Shown here piece by piece: positions 1-7,357 of a stretch of DNA of 8,599 nt. Location of the stretch: positions 1 through 8,599 of the forward strand of contig JAZLIL010000122.1 of NCBI GenBank assembly GCA_045617405.1, read 5' to 3'. Every line of letters starts with the position of its first letter. Position 1 is the stretch's first letter. The notes below the pieces were generated by a model. It did no database searches and was not told the origin of the DNA. It saw only the letters and a list, made by a program, of their open reading frames with translations. A program made the translations under genes and the position numbers. The stretch comes from JAZLIL01 sp045617405. GTDB taxonomy: Bacteria; Bacillota; Clostridia; Lachnospirales; Lachnospiraceae.

Positions 1-45
1 AAGCTCGGAAGCCTCATAAACACTGCGTTTCCGGCATCTTTATAT

Positions 46-78
46 GGACTCAATGAGTCCTATTTTTATACTTTTTTC
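46..78 (+). terminator. Candidate intrinsic terminator upstream of the IS remnant
   Basis: A perfect inverted repeat, GGACTC (46-51) and GAGTCC (55-60) with a 3-base loop, is followed directly by a T-rich run (61-78 and beyond, up to about 87). This is the layout of a rho-independent terminator on the + strand. It could end transcription from a gene left of the window, or shield the transposase from read-through. The stem is short (6 bp) and the T-run is interrupted by A and C, so strength is uncertain. Confidence 0.45.
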
Positions 79-107
79 TGTTTTTTTATAAATAACACTT
101 CACAAAC

Positions 108-176
108 ACCTCCAAAAATGCGGCCGGTTTCTCCCCGCGCAAAAACGCGAAATCATCAAATTCATTTTTTGGAGGT
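108..176 (+). promoter_or_regulatory. Long hairpin sequestering the transposase ribosome binding site
   Basis: Bases 108-120 (ACCTCC, five A, TG) are complementary to 163-176 (CA, six T, GGAGGT), giving about 13 bp with one bulged T. The right arm contains the GGAGGT ribosome binding site (171-176) that lies 6 bases before the transposase ATG at 183. The 42-base loop holds a small nested hairpin, CGCG (136-139) and CGCG (146-149). A transcript covering both arms would hide the ribosome binding site. This parallels the known fold-back inhibition of IS10 and IS50 transposase made from outside transcripts; its role here is inferred. Confidence 0.55.
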
Positions 177-182
177 ATTCAC

Positions 183-758
183 ATGAACCGAATTGAAATC
201 TGTAAAAACATCATTCAATCAATTAAGGATTATATCACCAATCCAACTATGATTGAAGCCCACAGGGTAAAAAATCACTTCGTCCGCAATCGGAAACTGA
301 CCATGCAGCAGGTGATACAATATCTGTTCTATTCCAGCAAGTCACGTGTGCGTGTAATCGTGGTCAAACTTCCTGACGGATCAAATGAATTTCTTGCAAC
401 CAACCTTTTTGATGAAACAATCGCAAAAGACATGTTCCGTGAACTCTACTTCTACAGATGGCCTGTTGAAACCAAATATCAGGAACTCAAGAGCAGATTT
501 CAGCTTGAAGAGTTCAACGGAGCCACAAAGACCGCTGTTTATCAGGAATTCTACATCAACCTGCTTCTTTCAAACCTTTCATCGCTCATTAAGAACAATG
601 CAGACGACATGATAACTACATGTGCAAAAGCATCTAACAGGCACCGCTATCAGGCAAACAGAAGCTTCATCATAGGCCGTATCAAGACAGTCCTTCCGCG
701 CATTCTCATCAGAGATCCTGCTTGGAGATATCGATATTGGTGTGACACAGGATATTAA
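183..758 (+). pseudogene. IS4-family transposase with in-frame internal deletion
   Basis: This 191-residue reading frame joins the two ends of an IS4-type DDE transposase. Residues 1-53 resemble the N-terminal DNA-binding part (HRVKNHFVRNRKLT, then QQVIQYLFYSSK). Residues 55-175 match the C-terminal catalytic part, including a perfect YREK signature: Y89, R92, E96 and K103 with spacing Y-x2-R-x3-E-x6-K. E96 is the third catalytic acid. The roughly 200-250 residues that should lie between, with both catalytic aspartates, are absent; the apparent junction is near codon 53 (about base 340). The tail after residue 176 does not look like the family and the protein ends early, so the 3' end may also be lost. 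A GGAGGT site 6 bases before ATG supports this start, but it sits in a hairpin. The product cannot catalyse transposition alone; it might still bind element ends. Confidence 0.8.
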
Positions 759-807
759 AGACGCTAGCTGCTTTTTTCGTTTTTCGTTTTTGTGTGTCTG
801 TCAATGC

Positions 808-836
808 TTGAATCGGAAACTGTTTTATGATAAAAT
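808..836 (+). promoter_or_regulatory. Sigma-70/sigma-A type promoter with extended -10
   Basis: TTGAAT (808-813) as -35 and TAAAAT (831-836) as -10 are separated by 17 bases, and TGA directly before the -10 (828-830) forms an extended -10. The start of transcription would be near 842-844, leaving a leader of about 75 bases before the DUF1461 gene. Upstream, three T-tracts about 7 bases apart (772-790) might act like an A/T-rich upstream element. This is the best promoter in the window and probably drives the genes from 919 to 7233. Confidence 0.7.
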
Positions 837-869
837 CAATCCACAGAAGTCTGTATTTTGGATAATGAA

Positions 870-906
870 CGGGAATCTGCCCGCGAAGTTAATTTTCGGG
901 CAGTTC
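870..906 (+). promoter_or_regulatory. Structured 5' leader with two alternative hairpins
   Basis: CTGCCCG (877-883) pairs perfectly with CGGGCAG (897-903). The stem extends with GAA (873-875) against TTC (904-906) across a bulged T. A competing hairpin pairs CGGG (870-873) with CCCG (880-883). The two share the 880-883 segment and cannot both form. The structure ends just before the AAGGA ribosome binding site (909-913) of the downstream gene. No T-run follows, so it is not a terminator. It may affect translation or mRNA stability; it matches no riboswitch class I recognise. Confidence 0.5.
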
Positions 907-918
907 ACAAGGATTACT

Positions 919-1629
919 ATGAGAAGAAGAATGGAGACACCCTACGAGGAGAAGGCGCGGCGCGAGTATGGAGATATACTGGTGGGGCTTTTGTTCCTTG
1001 TTGTTTTTATTGCTGCAGGTCTTGCCTTTGTTGTGCACTTCAGACCGCTCTATTTCAGCAACATAAAGTGGCTGAAGCTTGAAGAAATCACAGGCATCAG
1101 CAGTGTTGTTATCAAATCAGATTATAATGCACTGATAGATTATCTGAACCCGTTTTCAAACGGAGAACTTGTCTTTCCGGCACTTTCATCTTCGGTTAAC
1201 GGTCTGGCTCATTTTGCCGATGTGAAGCTTATATTCCGCATTGTGTACATTGCGGGAGCTGTTTCGCTTCTTACACTTGCAGTTGTCATCTTCTTTAAGG
1301 TGAAGAAAGGAAAGTACGGGTATCTGCGTACGTCGTCAATCATCACCGCGTCGATTCCGCTCATCTTTACATCATGTATTGCAGTGGATTTTTCAAGCGT
1401 GTTTGATTTCATTCACCGGGCACTGTTCGGAAACGATAACTGGCTTCTTAACCCGATAGCCGACCCGATTGTTGAACTTTTGCCCGAGACCTATTTTTTG
1501 GAGTGCAACATCATTATCATAGCCGGCTGTCTCATCGGAAGCCTCGTTCTCTATCTGATTTTCAGAAGAAAGCGGAGCCGTCTGAACACAAAGAGTCTGA
1601 TGCCGAAGAAGATGAACTACTATTACTGA
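919..1629 (+). CDS. TIGR01906/DUF1461 family integral membrane protein
   Basis: The 236-residue protein has four predicted membrane helices at about 19-40, 107-127, 139-157 and 196-215, with a long segment outside the membrane between the first two (41-106). Family motifs visible are HFADVK (98-103) and the conserved stretch from F164 through NDNWLLNPIADP to LPETYF (188-193), matching the TIGR01906/DUF1461 proteins of Firmicutes. No biochemical function is established for this family. The C-terminus is basic and probably cytoplasmic. I chose ATG 919 because AAGGA lies 5 bases upstream and translation then begins after the leader hairpin. The frame is open back to 742, and ATG 865 is an alternative, but neither has a good ribosome binding site and 742 lies upstream of the promoter. 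It is the first gene of the inferred operon, 48 bases before the dCMP deaminase gene. Confidence 0.8.
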   Translation: MRRRMETPYEEKARREYGDILVGLLFLVVFIAAGLAFVVHFRPLYFSNIKWLKLEEITGISSVVIKSDYNALIDYLNPFSNGELVFPALSSSVNGLAHFADVKLIFRIVYIAGAVSLLTLAVVIFFKVKKGKYGYLRTSSIITASIPLIFTSCIAVDFSSVFDFIHRALFGNDNWLLNPIADPIVELLPETYFLECNIIIIAGCLIGSLVLYLIFRRKRSRLNTKSLMPKKMNYYY

Positions 1630-1677
1630 CAGTATGAAGGTTAATAAATTGCGTGAATCATTTTGCGGAGGTAGATA

Positions 1678-2157
1678 ATGAAGAGACAGGATTATTTGTC
1701 ATGGGATGAGTACTTTATGGGAATTGCCCTGCTGTCTGCGGGGAGGAGCAAGGACCCTAATACTGCTGTCGGTGCATGCATCGTGGACAGCGACAACAGG
1801 ATCATGTCTGTCGGTTACAACGGCATGCCGAGGGGCTGTTCCGACGATGAGTATCCCTGGGGGCGCGATGGCGGCAACCTTGAGACGAAGTACTACTATG
1901 TCTGCCACGCAGAATTGAATGCGATTTTGAACTACAATGGAGGAAGCATGAAGGGAGCGAAGGTCTACACTACGCTCTTCCCCTGCAATGAGTGTACGAA
2001 AGCACTAGTGCAGAGCGGCATCAGTGAGGTTATCTACCTTTCCGACAAGTATGCGGGAACTGATTCAACGATTGCCGCGAAGAGGATGTTTGCTTCGGCG
2101 GGAGTGACCTGCCGGAAGTATGAGCCTTCAGGCAAGAGCTTCGGCGTGGAACTGTAA
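1678..2157 (+). CDS. comEB: Deoxycytidylate (dCMP) deaminase
   Basis: The 159-residue protein belongs to the zinc-dependent cytidine/deoxycytidylate deaminase superfamily. It shows the catalytic HAE motif (H77, E79) and the PCNEC motif (C103, C106): H77 and the two Cys bind zinc, and E79 shuttles the proton. The GYNG motif (46-49) followed by MPRGCSDD is typical of dCMP deaminases rather than of tRNA adenosine or free-cytidine deaminases. The expected cytoplasmic reaction is dCMP plus water to dUMP and ammonia, feeding thymidylate synthase. Length is normal. A GGAGGT site (1667-1672) lies 5 bases before ATG. The gene ends 16 bases before the topoisomerase start, so the two are almost certainly cotranscribed. 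The symbol follows the Bacillus homologue; the competence link of that name is not implied, as no comEA or comEC is present here. Confidence 0.9.
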   Translation: MKRQDYLSWDEYFMGIALLSAGRSKDPNTAVGACIVDSDNRIMSVGYNGMPRGCSDDEYPWGRDGGNLETKYYYVCHAELNAILNYNGGSMKGAKVYTTLFPCNECTKALVQSGISEVIYLSDKYAGTDSTIAAKRMFASAGVTCRKYEPSGKSFGVEL

Positions 2158-2173
2158 TCGCCTGAGGATTGTT

Positions 2174-4276
2174 ATGAGTAAAAAGCTGTTTATTGCCGAG
2201 AAGCCGAGCGTTGCAAGAGAATTTGCAAACGCTCTGAAGGAAAAATTCAGGAAGGCTGACGGATTTATGGAATCGGATTCGTACGTTGTCACCTGGTGCG
2301 TGGGGCATCTCGTGACGATGAGTTATCCGGAGGTTTATGATGAGAAGTTTAAGAGGTGGAGTTACGATACTCTGCCTTTTATTCCCGAAGAGTACCGCTA
2401 CGAGGTCATTCCCGATTCAGCGAAGCAGTTTGCGACGGTAAAGAGACTGCTTAACCGTGAGGATGTGTTGTGCATCTACATCTGCACCGACTCCGGACGT
2501 GAAGGAGAGTACATCTACCGCCTTGTCGATACGATGGCAGGAGTGCCTGCGGGCAAGGAAAGAAGAAGAGTCTGGATTGATTCCCAGACCGAAGAAGAGG
2601 TTTTACGAGGCATCAGGGAAGCAAAGCTTTGGGATGAGTACGACAGCCTGAGTGATGCTGCCTACCTTCGTGCCCAGATGGACTTCCTGATGGGCATCAA
2701 TTTTTCACGTGTTCTTACTTTGAAGTACGGGAACACCATAAAAGATTTTTTCCGCACCGACAGACGAAACGCAATCAGTGTCGGTCGCGTCATGACATGT
2801 GTACAGGGCATGGTTGTAAGAAGAGAACGCGAGATCAGGAGCTTCCAAAAGACGCCTTTCTATCGTGTGCTTGCAGGATTCCTGCCCGAGGGAGGAAAGT
2901 TCTTCGGTGAGTTCCGCGCAGTTGAAGGATCAAGGTACTTCGGAACGCCTGTCATGTACAAGGAGAACGGATTCAAGGAAGAAGAGACGGCACGCGCTCT
3001 CATCGCTTCGCTTGAAAAGAGCGGGAGAAGGGATGATAGCGGTAATCTCCTCGCAAGTATCTCGTCAGTCGAGAAGAAGAAGGAGAAGAAGAACCCTCCT
3101 CTTTTGTTCAATCTTGCGGAGCTTCAGAACGAGTGCTCGAAGTACTTCAAGATCAGTCCCGAAAAGACTCTTGAGATAGTGCAGGAGCTTTACGAAAAGA
3201 AGCTCGTAACATATCCGAGAACGGATGCGAGAGTTCTTTCTACAGCAGTAGCAAAAGAGATTTCAAAGAACTTAAGCGGACTTACCAGGCTTCCCGGAGC
3301 CGGTGAATTCGCTGCCCAAATCCTTTCGGAGAAGAGCTACGAAGGAATTTCAAAAACACGATACACAAACGACAAGCTGATAACGGACCACTATGCCATT
3401 ATTCCGACGGGCCAGGGACTTTCGGCACTAAAAGGGCTTTCATCGCTTTCTCAGAAGGTCTACTCGAAGATTGTCAGGAGGTTCCTCGGGATTTTCTTTC
3501 CTCCCTCAGTCTACAGGAAGGTCGCAATCGTTATGAGCATTGAAGACGAGTCGTTCTTTGCAAGCTTCAAAGTACTTGAGGACGAAGGATGGCTGAAGGC
3601 CGCCGGACAGGTTAAGAAGCAGGAGGATGACGAACCGTCGGTGGGTGCTTCCGGTACTTCGCCACAAGCTGACGGTGAAAATGACGGTTCGGGCACTGTA
3701 CCCGGTGATGAAGAGGAGCTTGAGCTTGGACCCGAGTTTATGGAAAAGCTTGAAAAGCTGAAAAAGGGGATGGACCTTCCGGTATCCGGATTCTTTGTAA
3801 AGGAGGGAGAGACATCACCTCCGAAGCGCTACAATTCGGGATCGCTGATTCTTGCGATGGAAAATGCCGGACAGCTGATTGAAGATGAAGAGCTTCGTGC
3901 TCAGATTAAGGGAAGCGGTATCGGAACAAGTGCGACAAGAGCAGAGATATTAAGCAAACTTGTCAGGATAGACTACTTAAAGTTAAACGGGAAAACGCAG
4001 ATTATTACTCCCACATTGACGGGAGAAATGGTTTTTGACATTGTCGAGGCCTCGATACGGTCACTTTTGAGTCCCGAGCTGACAGCAAGCTGGGAAAAGG
4101 GTCTTTCATATGTGACAGAGGGCACGATAACAAAGAAAGAGGCAGATGAAAAGCTGAATTCTTATGTTAGAAAATGGACAGGTGCAGTCATGGGACTCAC
4201 CAATGAACGGTTGCTTATCAACTGTTTCAATAACGATGCAAGGGCCTACAGAAAACAGGCCGGGAGGCAGCTATGA
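2174..4276 (+). CDS. topB: Type IA DNA topoisomerase III (TopB-like)
   Basis: The 700-residue protein is a type IA topoisomerase, which passes single DNA strands through a transient 5'-phosphotyrosine break and removes negative supercoils or decatenates. The N-terminal Toprim domain (about 1-150) has AEKPS with E9 and K10. Later come SVGRVMT (202-208), FNLAELQNE (312-320), the active-site YPRTD with Y347, TDHYAIIPT (404-412) and GIGTSATRA (582-590). No C-terminal zinc-finger cysteines are present, as in TopB rather than TopA. Oddity: the usual DxDREGE metal motif reads DSGREGE (D106, G108, E110), so the second Asp is Gly. An acidic, low-complexity stretch (about 481-520) is a likely flexible insert. 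ATG 2174 is chosen because GAGG (2164-2167) lies 6 bases upstream; the frame is open further upstream, inside the deaminase gene. The stop overlaps the next start as ATGA. Confidence 0.92.
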   Translation: MSKKLFIAEKPSVAREFANALKEKFRKADGFMESDSYVVTWCVGHLVTMSYPEVYDEKFKRWSYDTLPFIPEEYRYEVIPDSAKQFATVKRLLNREDVLCIYICTDSGREGEYIYRLVDTMAGVPAGKERRRVWIDSQTEEEVLRGIREAKLWDEYDSLSDAAYLRAQMDFLMGINFSRVLTLKYGNTIKDFFRTDRRNAISVGRVMTCVQGMVVRREREIRSFQKTPFYRVLAGFLPEGGKFFGEFRAVEGSRYFGTPVMYKENGFKEEETARALIASLEKSGRRDDSGNLLASISSVEKKKEKKNPPLLFNLAELQNECSKYFKISPEKTLEIVQELYEKKLVTYPRTDARVLSTAVAKEISKNLSGLTRLPGAGEFAAQILSEKSYEGISKTRYTNDKLITDHYAIIPTGQGLSALKGLSSLSQKVYSKIVRRFLGIFFPPSVYRKVAIVMSIEDESFFASFKVLEDEGWLKAAGQVKKQEDDEPSVGASGTSPQADGENDGSGTVPGDEEELELGPEFMEKLEKLKKGMDLPVSGFFVKEGETSPPKRYNSGSLILAMENAGQLIEDEELRAQIKGSGIGTSATRAEILSKLVRIDYLKLNGKTQIITPTLTGEMVFDIVEASIRSLLSPELTASWEKGLSYVTEGTITKKEADEKLNSYVRKWTGAVMGLTNERLLINCFNNDARAYRKQAGRQL

Positions 4277-7233
4277 TTACTTTTTATGCTGAAACCAACA
4301 GAATTCTCCAGATTGCTCTTTCTGCACTGATGCTTGTGAGCGGAACTACGGCGTACCTGCTGACGAACCGTCTGACAACAATAGGCGGTGAAGGAATAAA
4401 TCTCCCTCGAACGAGGATGCTTGCGTTTGTTTCAATGATTTGGAATTTCGGTTACGGTCTTCTTCCTTTCTGTACGACCGTGACGGCGGCGCTTGTCTGC
4501 AAGGGTATAGGTCAGATTTCACTGCTTTTGTATGCTGCGATAGTGCCCGGCTTCATTATAGAGCTTCTCTGGGATCAGGAAACATCGAAGAGGTACACGC
4601 CGATTACAAGAGTCCTCATTGTTTTTTCCGTTGTTCTCTGGGTATTTATCAGTGATCCGTCCCAGACGGAATTCGTCTCATCAGTAATCGGAACCTCATT
4701 CCTGACTAACATTACGGTAGCAAGAGCAATTCATGCAACCTATGTTTCGCTTGCTATTGCGAGCAGTATTCTGCTTGGTTACAGAAAGCTGACAGACTCA
4801 ACGACTGTCAGCGAAAAGAGGATGGCGCGCGGAATCCTTGTGAGCAGCCTCATTTTTTTTCCGGTAGTCGGAGTCTTTGATGTTGTATTTCCCATAATAG
4901 GAATTCCGGCACTTCTGATTTCGGGAATTGCACCCTCTGCCCTGATGATCTACATAAACATTTTTGCCGAACGTTATCATGCCTACGGCGTTACCGATGA
5001 CAATCTCGGTAAAATCGTCTACAAGGCATGCGGTACTCCAATGTTTGTTACAAGAGCCAACGGAACCATTTTTAAGGTAAGCCGAAGCGCAGAGGCGTTT
5101 CTTACAATGAATGAGAACGAGCTGACGGGGCGTATTTTTGAAGAGATCTTCATATTCGATGAGAGCACAAGAGAGGAGATGCGAGGAGACAACAACGAGC
5201 GCAGTTTCAACATTAATGCCCGTTGTATGCTCAACGAAAAGATCTGCTCCGTCTCGGTTTCAATAGTAAACGATAAATATGGCGACTGTCTGTGCCGTGT
5301 CATGTTCGTAAAGGACATGACGAGCGAGATGCTCATCATGCAGCAGCTCGAGGAGAGCAAGCAGGATGCTATTGCCGCAAGTGCGTCAAAAAGTGCGTTC
5401 CTTGCGAATATGTCTCATGAAATCAGAACTCCCATCAATGCCATTCTGGGAATGGATGAGATGATTCTGCGTGAGGCAAAGGACAAGACTCTGAAGAATT
5501 ATGCTGCAAACATTCAGAGCGCAGGAAGAACACTTCTTGCCCTCATCAATGATGTACTTGATTTCTCAAGGATTGAATCGGGCAAAATGGAGATTATCTC
5601 TGCCGATTACGACACGAGCTCAATGATTAACGATCTTGTCAGCATGACAACTATCCGTGCCAATGACAAGGGACTTGAGTTCAAGCTTGAGGTTCCGCAG
5701 GACTTCCCCGCTGAGCTTTACGGTGATGAAGTCAGAATCAAGCAGGTTATTACGAATCTGCTCACAAATGCAGTTAAGTACACTGACACCGGAAGTGTCA
5801 CCCTGAGCCTGGGATGGAGAAAGGTATTTGAGGATGAAATCGAACTTACCTGCACCGTTACAGACACAGGCGCGGGAATAAAGAAGGAGGATCTTGAAAA
5901 TCTGTTCTCGGCATTTACGAGAATTGATGAGAAGAAGAATAAGAACGTCGAGGGAACAGGTCTCGGACTCAGCATTACACAGCAGCTTGTGCGGCTGATG
6001 AACGGAAAGCTTGACGTTGAGAGCCGCTACGGTCAGGGATCGAGCTTCAGGGTTATTGTGCCTCAGAAACGTGTTGGAAGCGAGGATATCGGAAGCTTTG
6101 AGGAGAGCTACTTAAGAAGCGGTGAAAACAGAAAGCGTTACCGTGAGAAATTTGTTGCTCCCGACGGAAAGATACTGGTTGTCGACGATAATGAGATGAA
6201 TCTTCTTGTCGTTAAAGGGCTTCTAAAGAAGACCAGACTTCAGATTGATACGGTTCTCAGCGGAGTTGAGGCACTTGTCAAGGTTACAAGGACAAGGTAC
6301 AACGTAATCCTGATGGACCACATGATGCCGGGACTTGACGGTATCGAAACATTCCGTCTGATGAAGGAACAGGACAACAATCTTTCAGTCGGCGTGCCTG
6401 TCATTGCCCTTACCGCCAATGCTGTTTCGGGCGCGAAGGAACGTTACATCGACGAGGGCTTCACGGATTATCTTTCAAAACCGATTGAGGGCAGCAAGCT
6501 CGAGGAAATGCTTATAAAGTACCTGCCGGAAAGACTTGTGAAGTTTGTTGAGGATGAGGAGGCGTCTGAGGTAATCAGGCCTGTAATCAGTAAAAAGAAG
6601 GAACCGAAGGAAAAGCTTATCGATGATAAGGTAGGCCTTTCATATAGCGGGAACGACGAAGAGAACTTTGCAACCTTCAAGCAGCTGTTTAAGGACATGG
6701 CACAGGCAAAGCAGGCAAGTATTGAGGAAGCCTATGCAAACCGGATGTGGGAGGATTACCGCATCTATGTTCATGCTTTAAAGTCTACGTCTCTGAACAT
6801 CGGCGCGGTAAAGCTTTCCGAATCGGCCAAGGCCCTTGAAAAAGCGGCTATTGACGGAAATCTTGATTACATAGGAGCAAATCATGAGTCAGTCATGAGA
6901 CTGTATCGTCGGGTTGTTCTTGAAATAGGCGGCGATGATGAGGAAGAATCGGATTCAGATGAGCCGGGAGAGGACGATTGGCAGGAGGGTCGTGTCGAGA
7001 CATCAAGGTCAGGCGGAACGGAGATTGCGGTTCTCGACCTTCTCCGCTCACTTGAGGAAAAGCTTCATGAGTTCAGGCTTGTGGATGCCGAAGAAGTAAT
7101 CGGAGCGTTAGGTGAGAAGCTTACCGATCCTGCTCCCGCGTGGTACGGCAACATCGAACAGATGATAAAGGATTTCCGCATCGATGAGGCCGAAAAATAT
7201 GTTTCAGCTGTCATTACGAAGCTTGAGCGCTGA
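4273..7233 (+). CDS. Hybrid sensor histidine kinase: 7TM, PAS, HisKA, HATPase, REC, HPt
   Basis: The 986-residue membrane protein is a multistep phosphorelay kinase. About seven membrane helices (10-31, 48-67, 81-100, 112-127, 148-170, 186-206, 209-231) form a 7TM-type sensor. A PAS-like domain (about 245-350) and a short coiled linker follow. HisKA has MSHEIRTP with phospho-acceptor H382. The ATPase domain has N499 (N box), DTGAGI from D531 and GTGLG (561-565). The receiver domain (about 633-745) has D638/D639, acceptor D682, T714 and K736. The HPt domain has HALKSTS with H834. An acidic linker (about 881-902) leads to a C-terminal helical region with a duplicated motif (927-950 and 961-984). 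All relay residues are intact, so it should be active, passing phosphate H382 to D682 to H834 and then to an unknown response regulator not in this window. ATG 4273 overlaps the topB stop, with GGGAGG (4262-4267) 5 bases upstream, which suggests translational coupling. The signal is unknown. Confidence 0.93.
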   Translation: MITFYAETNRILQIALSALMLVSGTTAYLLTNRLTTIGGEGINLPRTRMLAFVSMIWNFGYGLLPFCTTVTAALVCKGIGQISLLLYAAIVPGFIIELLWDQETSKRYTPITRVLIVFSVVLWVFISDPSQTEFVSSVIGTSFLTNITVARAIHATYVSLAIASSILLGYRKLTDSTTVSEKRMARGILVSSLIFFPVVGVFDVVFPIIGIPALLISGIAPSALMIYINIFAERYHAYGVTDDNLGKIVYKACGTPMFVTRANGTIFKVSRSAEAFLTMNENELTGRIFEEIFIFDESTREEMRGDNNERSFNINARCMLNEKICSVSVSIVNDKYGDCLCRVMFVKDMTSEMLIMQQLEESKQDAIAASASKSAFLANMSHEIRTPINAILGMDEMILREAKDKTLKNYAANIQSAGRTLLALINDVLDFSRIESGKMEIISADYDTSSMINDLVSMTTIRANDKGLEFKLEVPQDFPAELYGDEVRIKQVITNLLTNAVKYTDTGSVTLSLGWRKVFEDEIELTCTVTDTGAGIKKEDLENLFSAFTRIDEKKNKNVEGTGLGLSITQQLVRLMNGKLDVESRYGQGSSFRVIVPQKRVGSEDIGSFEESYLRSGENRKRYREKFVAPDGKILVVDDNEMNLLVVKGLLKKTRLQIDTVLSGVEALVKVTRTRYNVILMDHMMPGLDGIETFRLMKEQDNNLSVGVPVIALTANAVSGAKERYIDEGFTDYLSKPIEGSKLEEMLIKYLPERLVKFVEDEEASEVIRPVISKKKEPKEKLIDDKVGLSYSGNDEENFATFKQLFKDMAQAKQASIEEAYANRMWEDYRIYVHALKSTSLNIGAVKLSESAKALEKAAIDGNLDYIGANHESVMRLYRRVVLEIGGDDEEESDSDEPGEDDWQEGRVETSRSGGTEIAVLDLLRSLEEKLHEFRLVDAEEVIGALGEKLTDPAPAWYGNIEQMIKDFRIDEAEKYVSAVITKLER

Positions 7234-7357
7234 GAAATGACAACTCAATTGACAAAGGACTGAACGGCAAACGGGATCTTTTGCAGGTAATTCCGGACGA
7301 ACGGATTCCTGATTAAAAATGCCGGTTTAGAATAAAAAAGTAAAGAAGGGTTTTGAT

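Larger units (their letters stand above)
105..758 (+). mobile_element. Remnant of an IS4-family insertion sequence, ends unresolved
   Basis: The only recognisable content is the internally deleted transposase and its upstream inverted repeat. I could not find convincing terminal inverted repeats or a target-site duplication, so these limits simply cover the structured leader and the gene and are not true ends. An intact IS4-family element is usually about 1.4-1.6 kb; this copy is far shorter because the middle of the gene is gone. It lies about 50 bases upstream of the promoter of the next operon. Confidence 0.4.

Noticed and set aside
1..186. A + strand reading frame open from the window edge to a stop at 184-186
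   Set aside because: The translation is low-complexity over the T-rich tract, crosses the terminator-like hairpin and the transposase leader, and resembles no protein family.
757..777. AAAG...CTTT hairpin followed by T-run after the transposase stop, as a terminator
   Set aside because: The inner stem is almost unpaired (only one further G-C pair), so a stable hairpin is unlikely.
15..829. Possible IS terminal inverted repeats: CATAAA and GTTTCCG (15-33) against the reverse complement of 814-829
   Set aside because: The match needs a gap of several bases, and the right copy lies inside the -35/-10 spacer of a good promoter. No target duplication was found, so it is probably chance.
742..918. 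Upstream extension of the DUF1461 reading frame (GTG 742 or ATG 865)
   Set aside because: The first part lies before the promoter and overlaps the transposase end. The added residues do not resemble the family, and the start at 919 has the better ribosome binding site.
7249..7333. Promoter for the MraY-like gene: TTGACA at 7249-7254, or TAGAAT at 7328-7333
   Set aside because: The perfect -35 has no acceptable -10 at 16-18 bases, and the good -10 has no acceptable -35. A promoter may exist but the sequence does not support a specific call.
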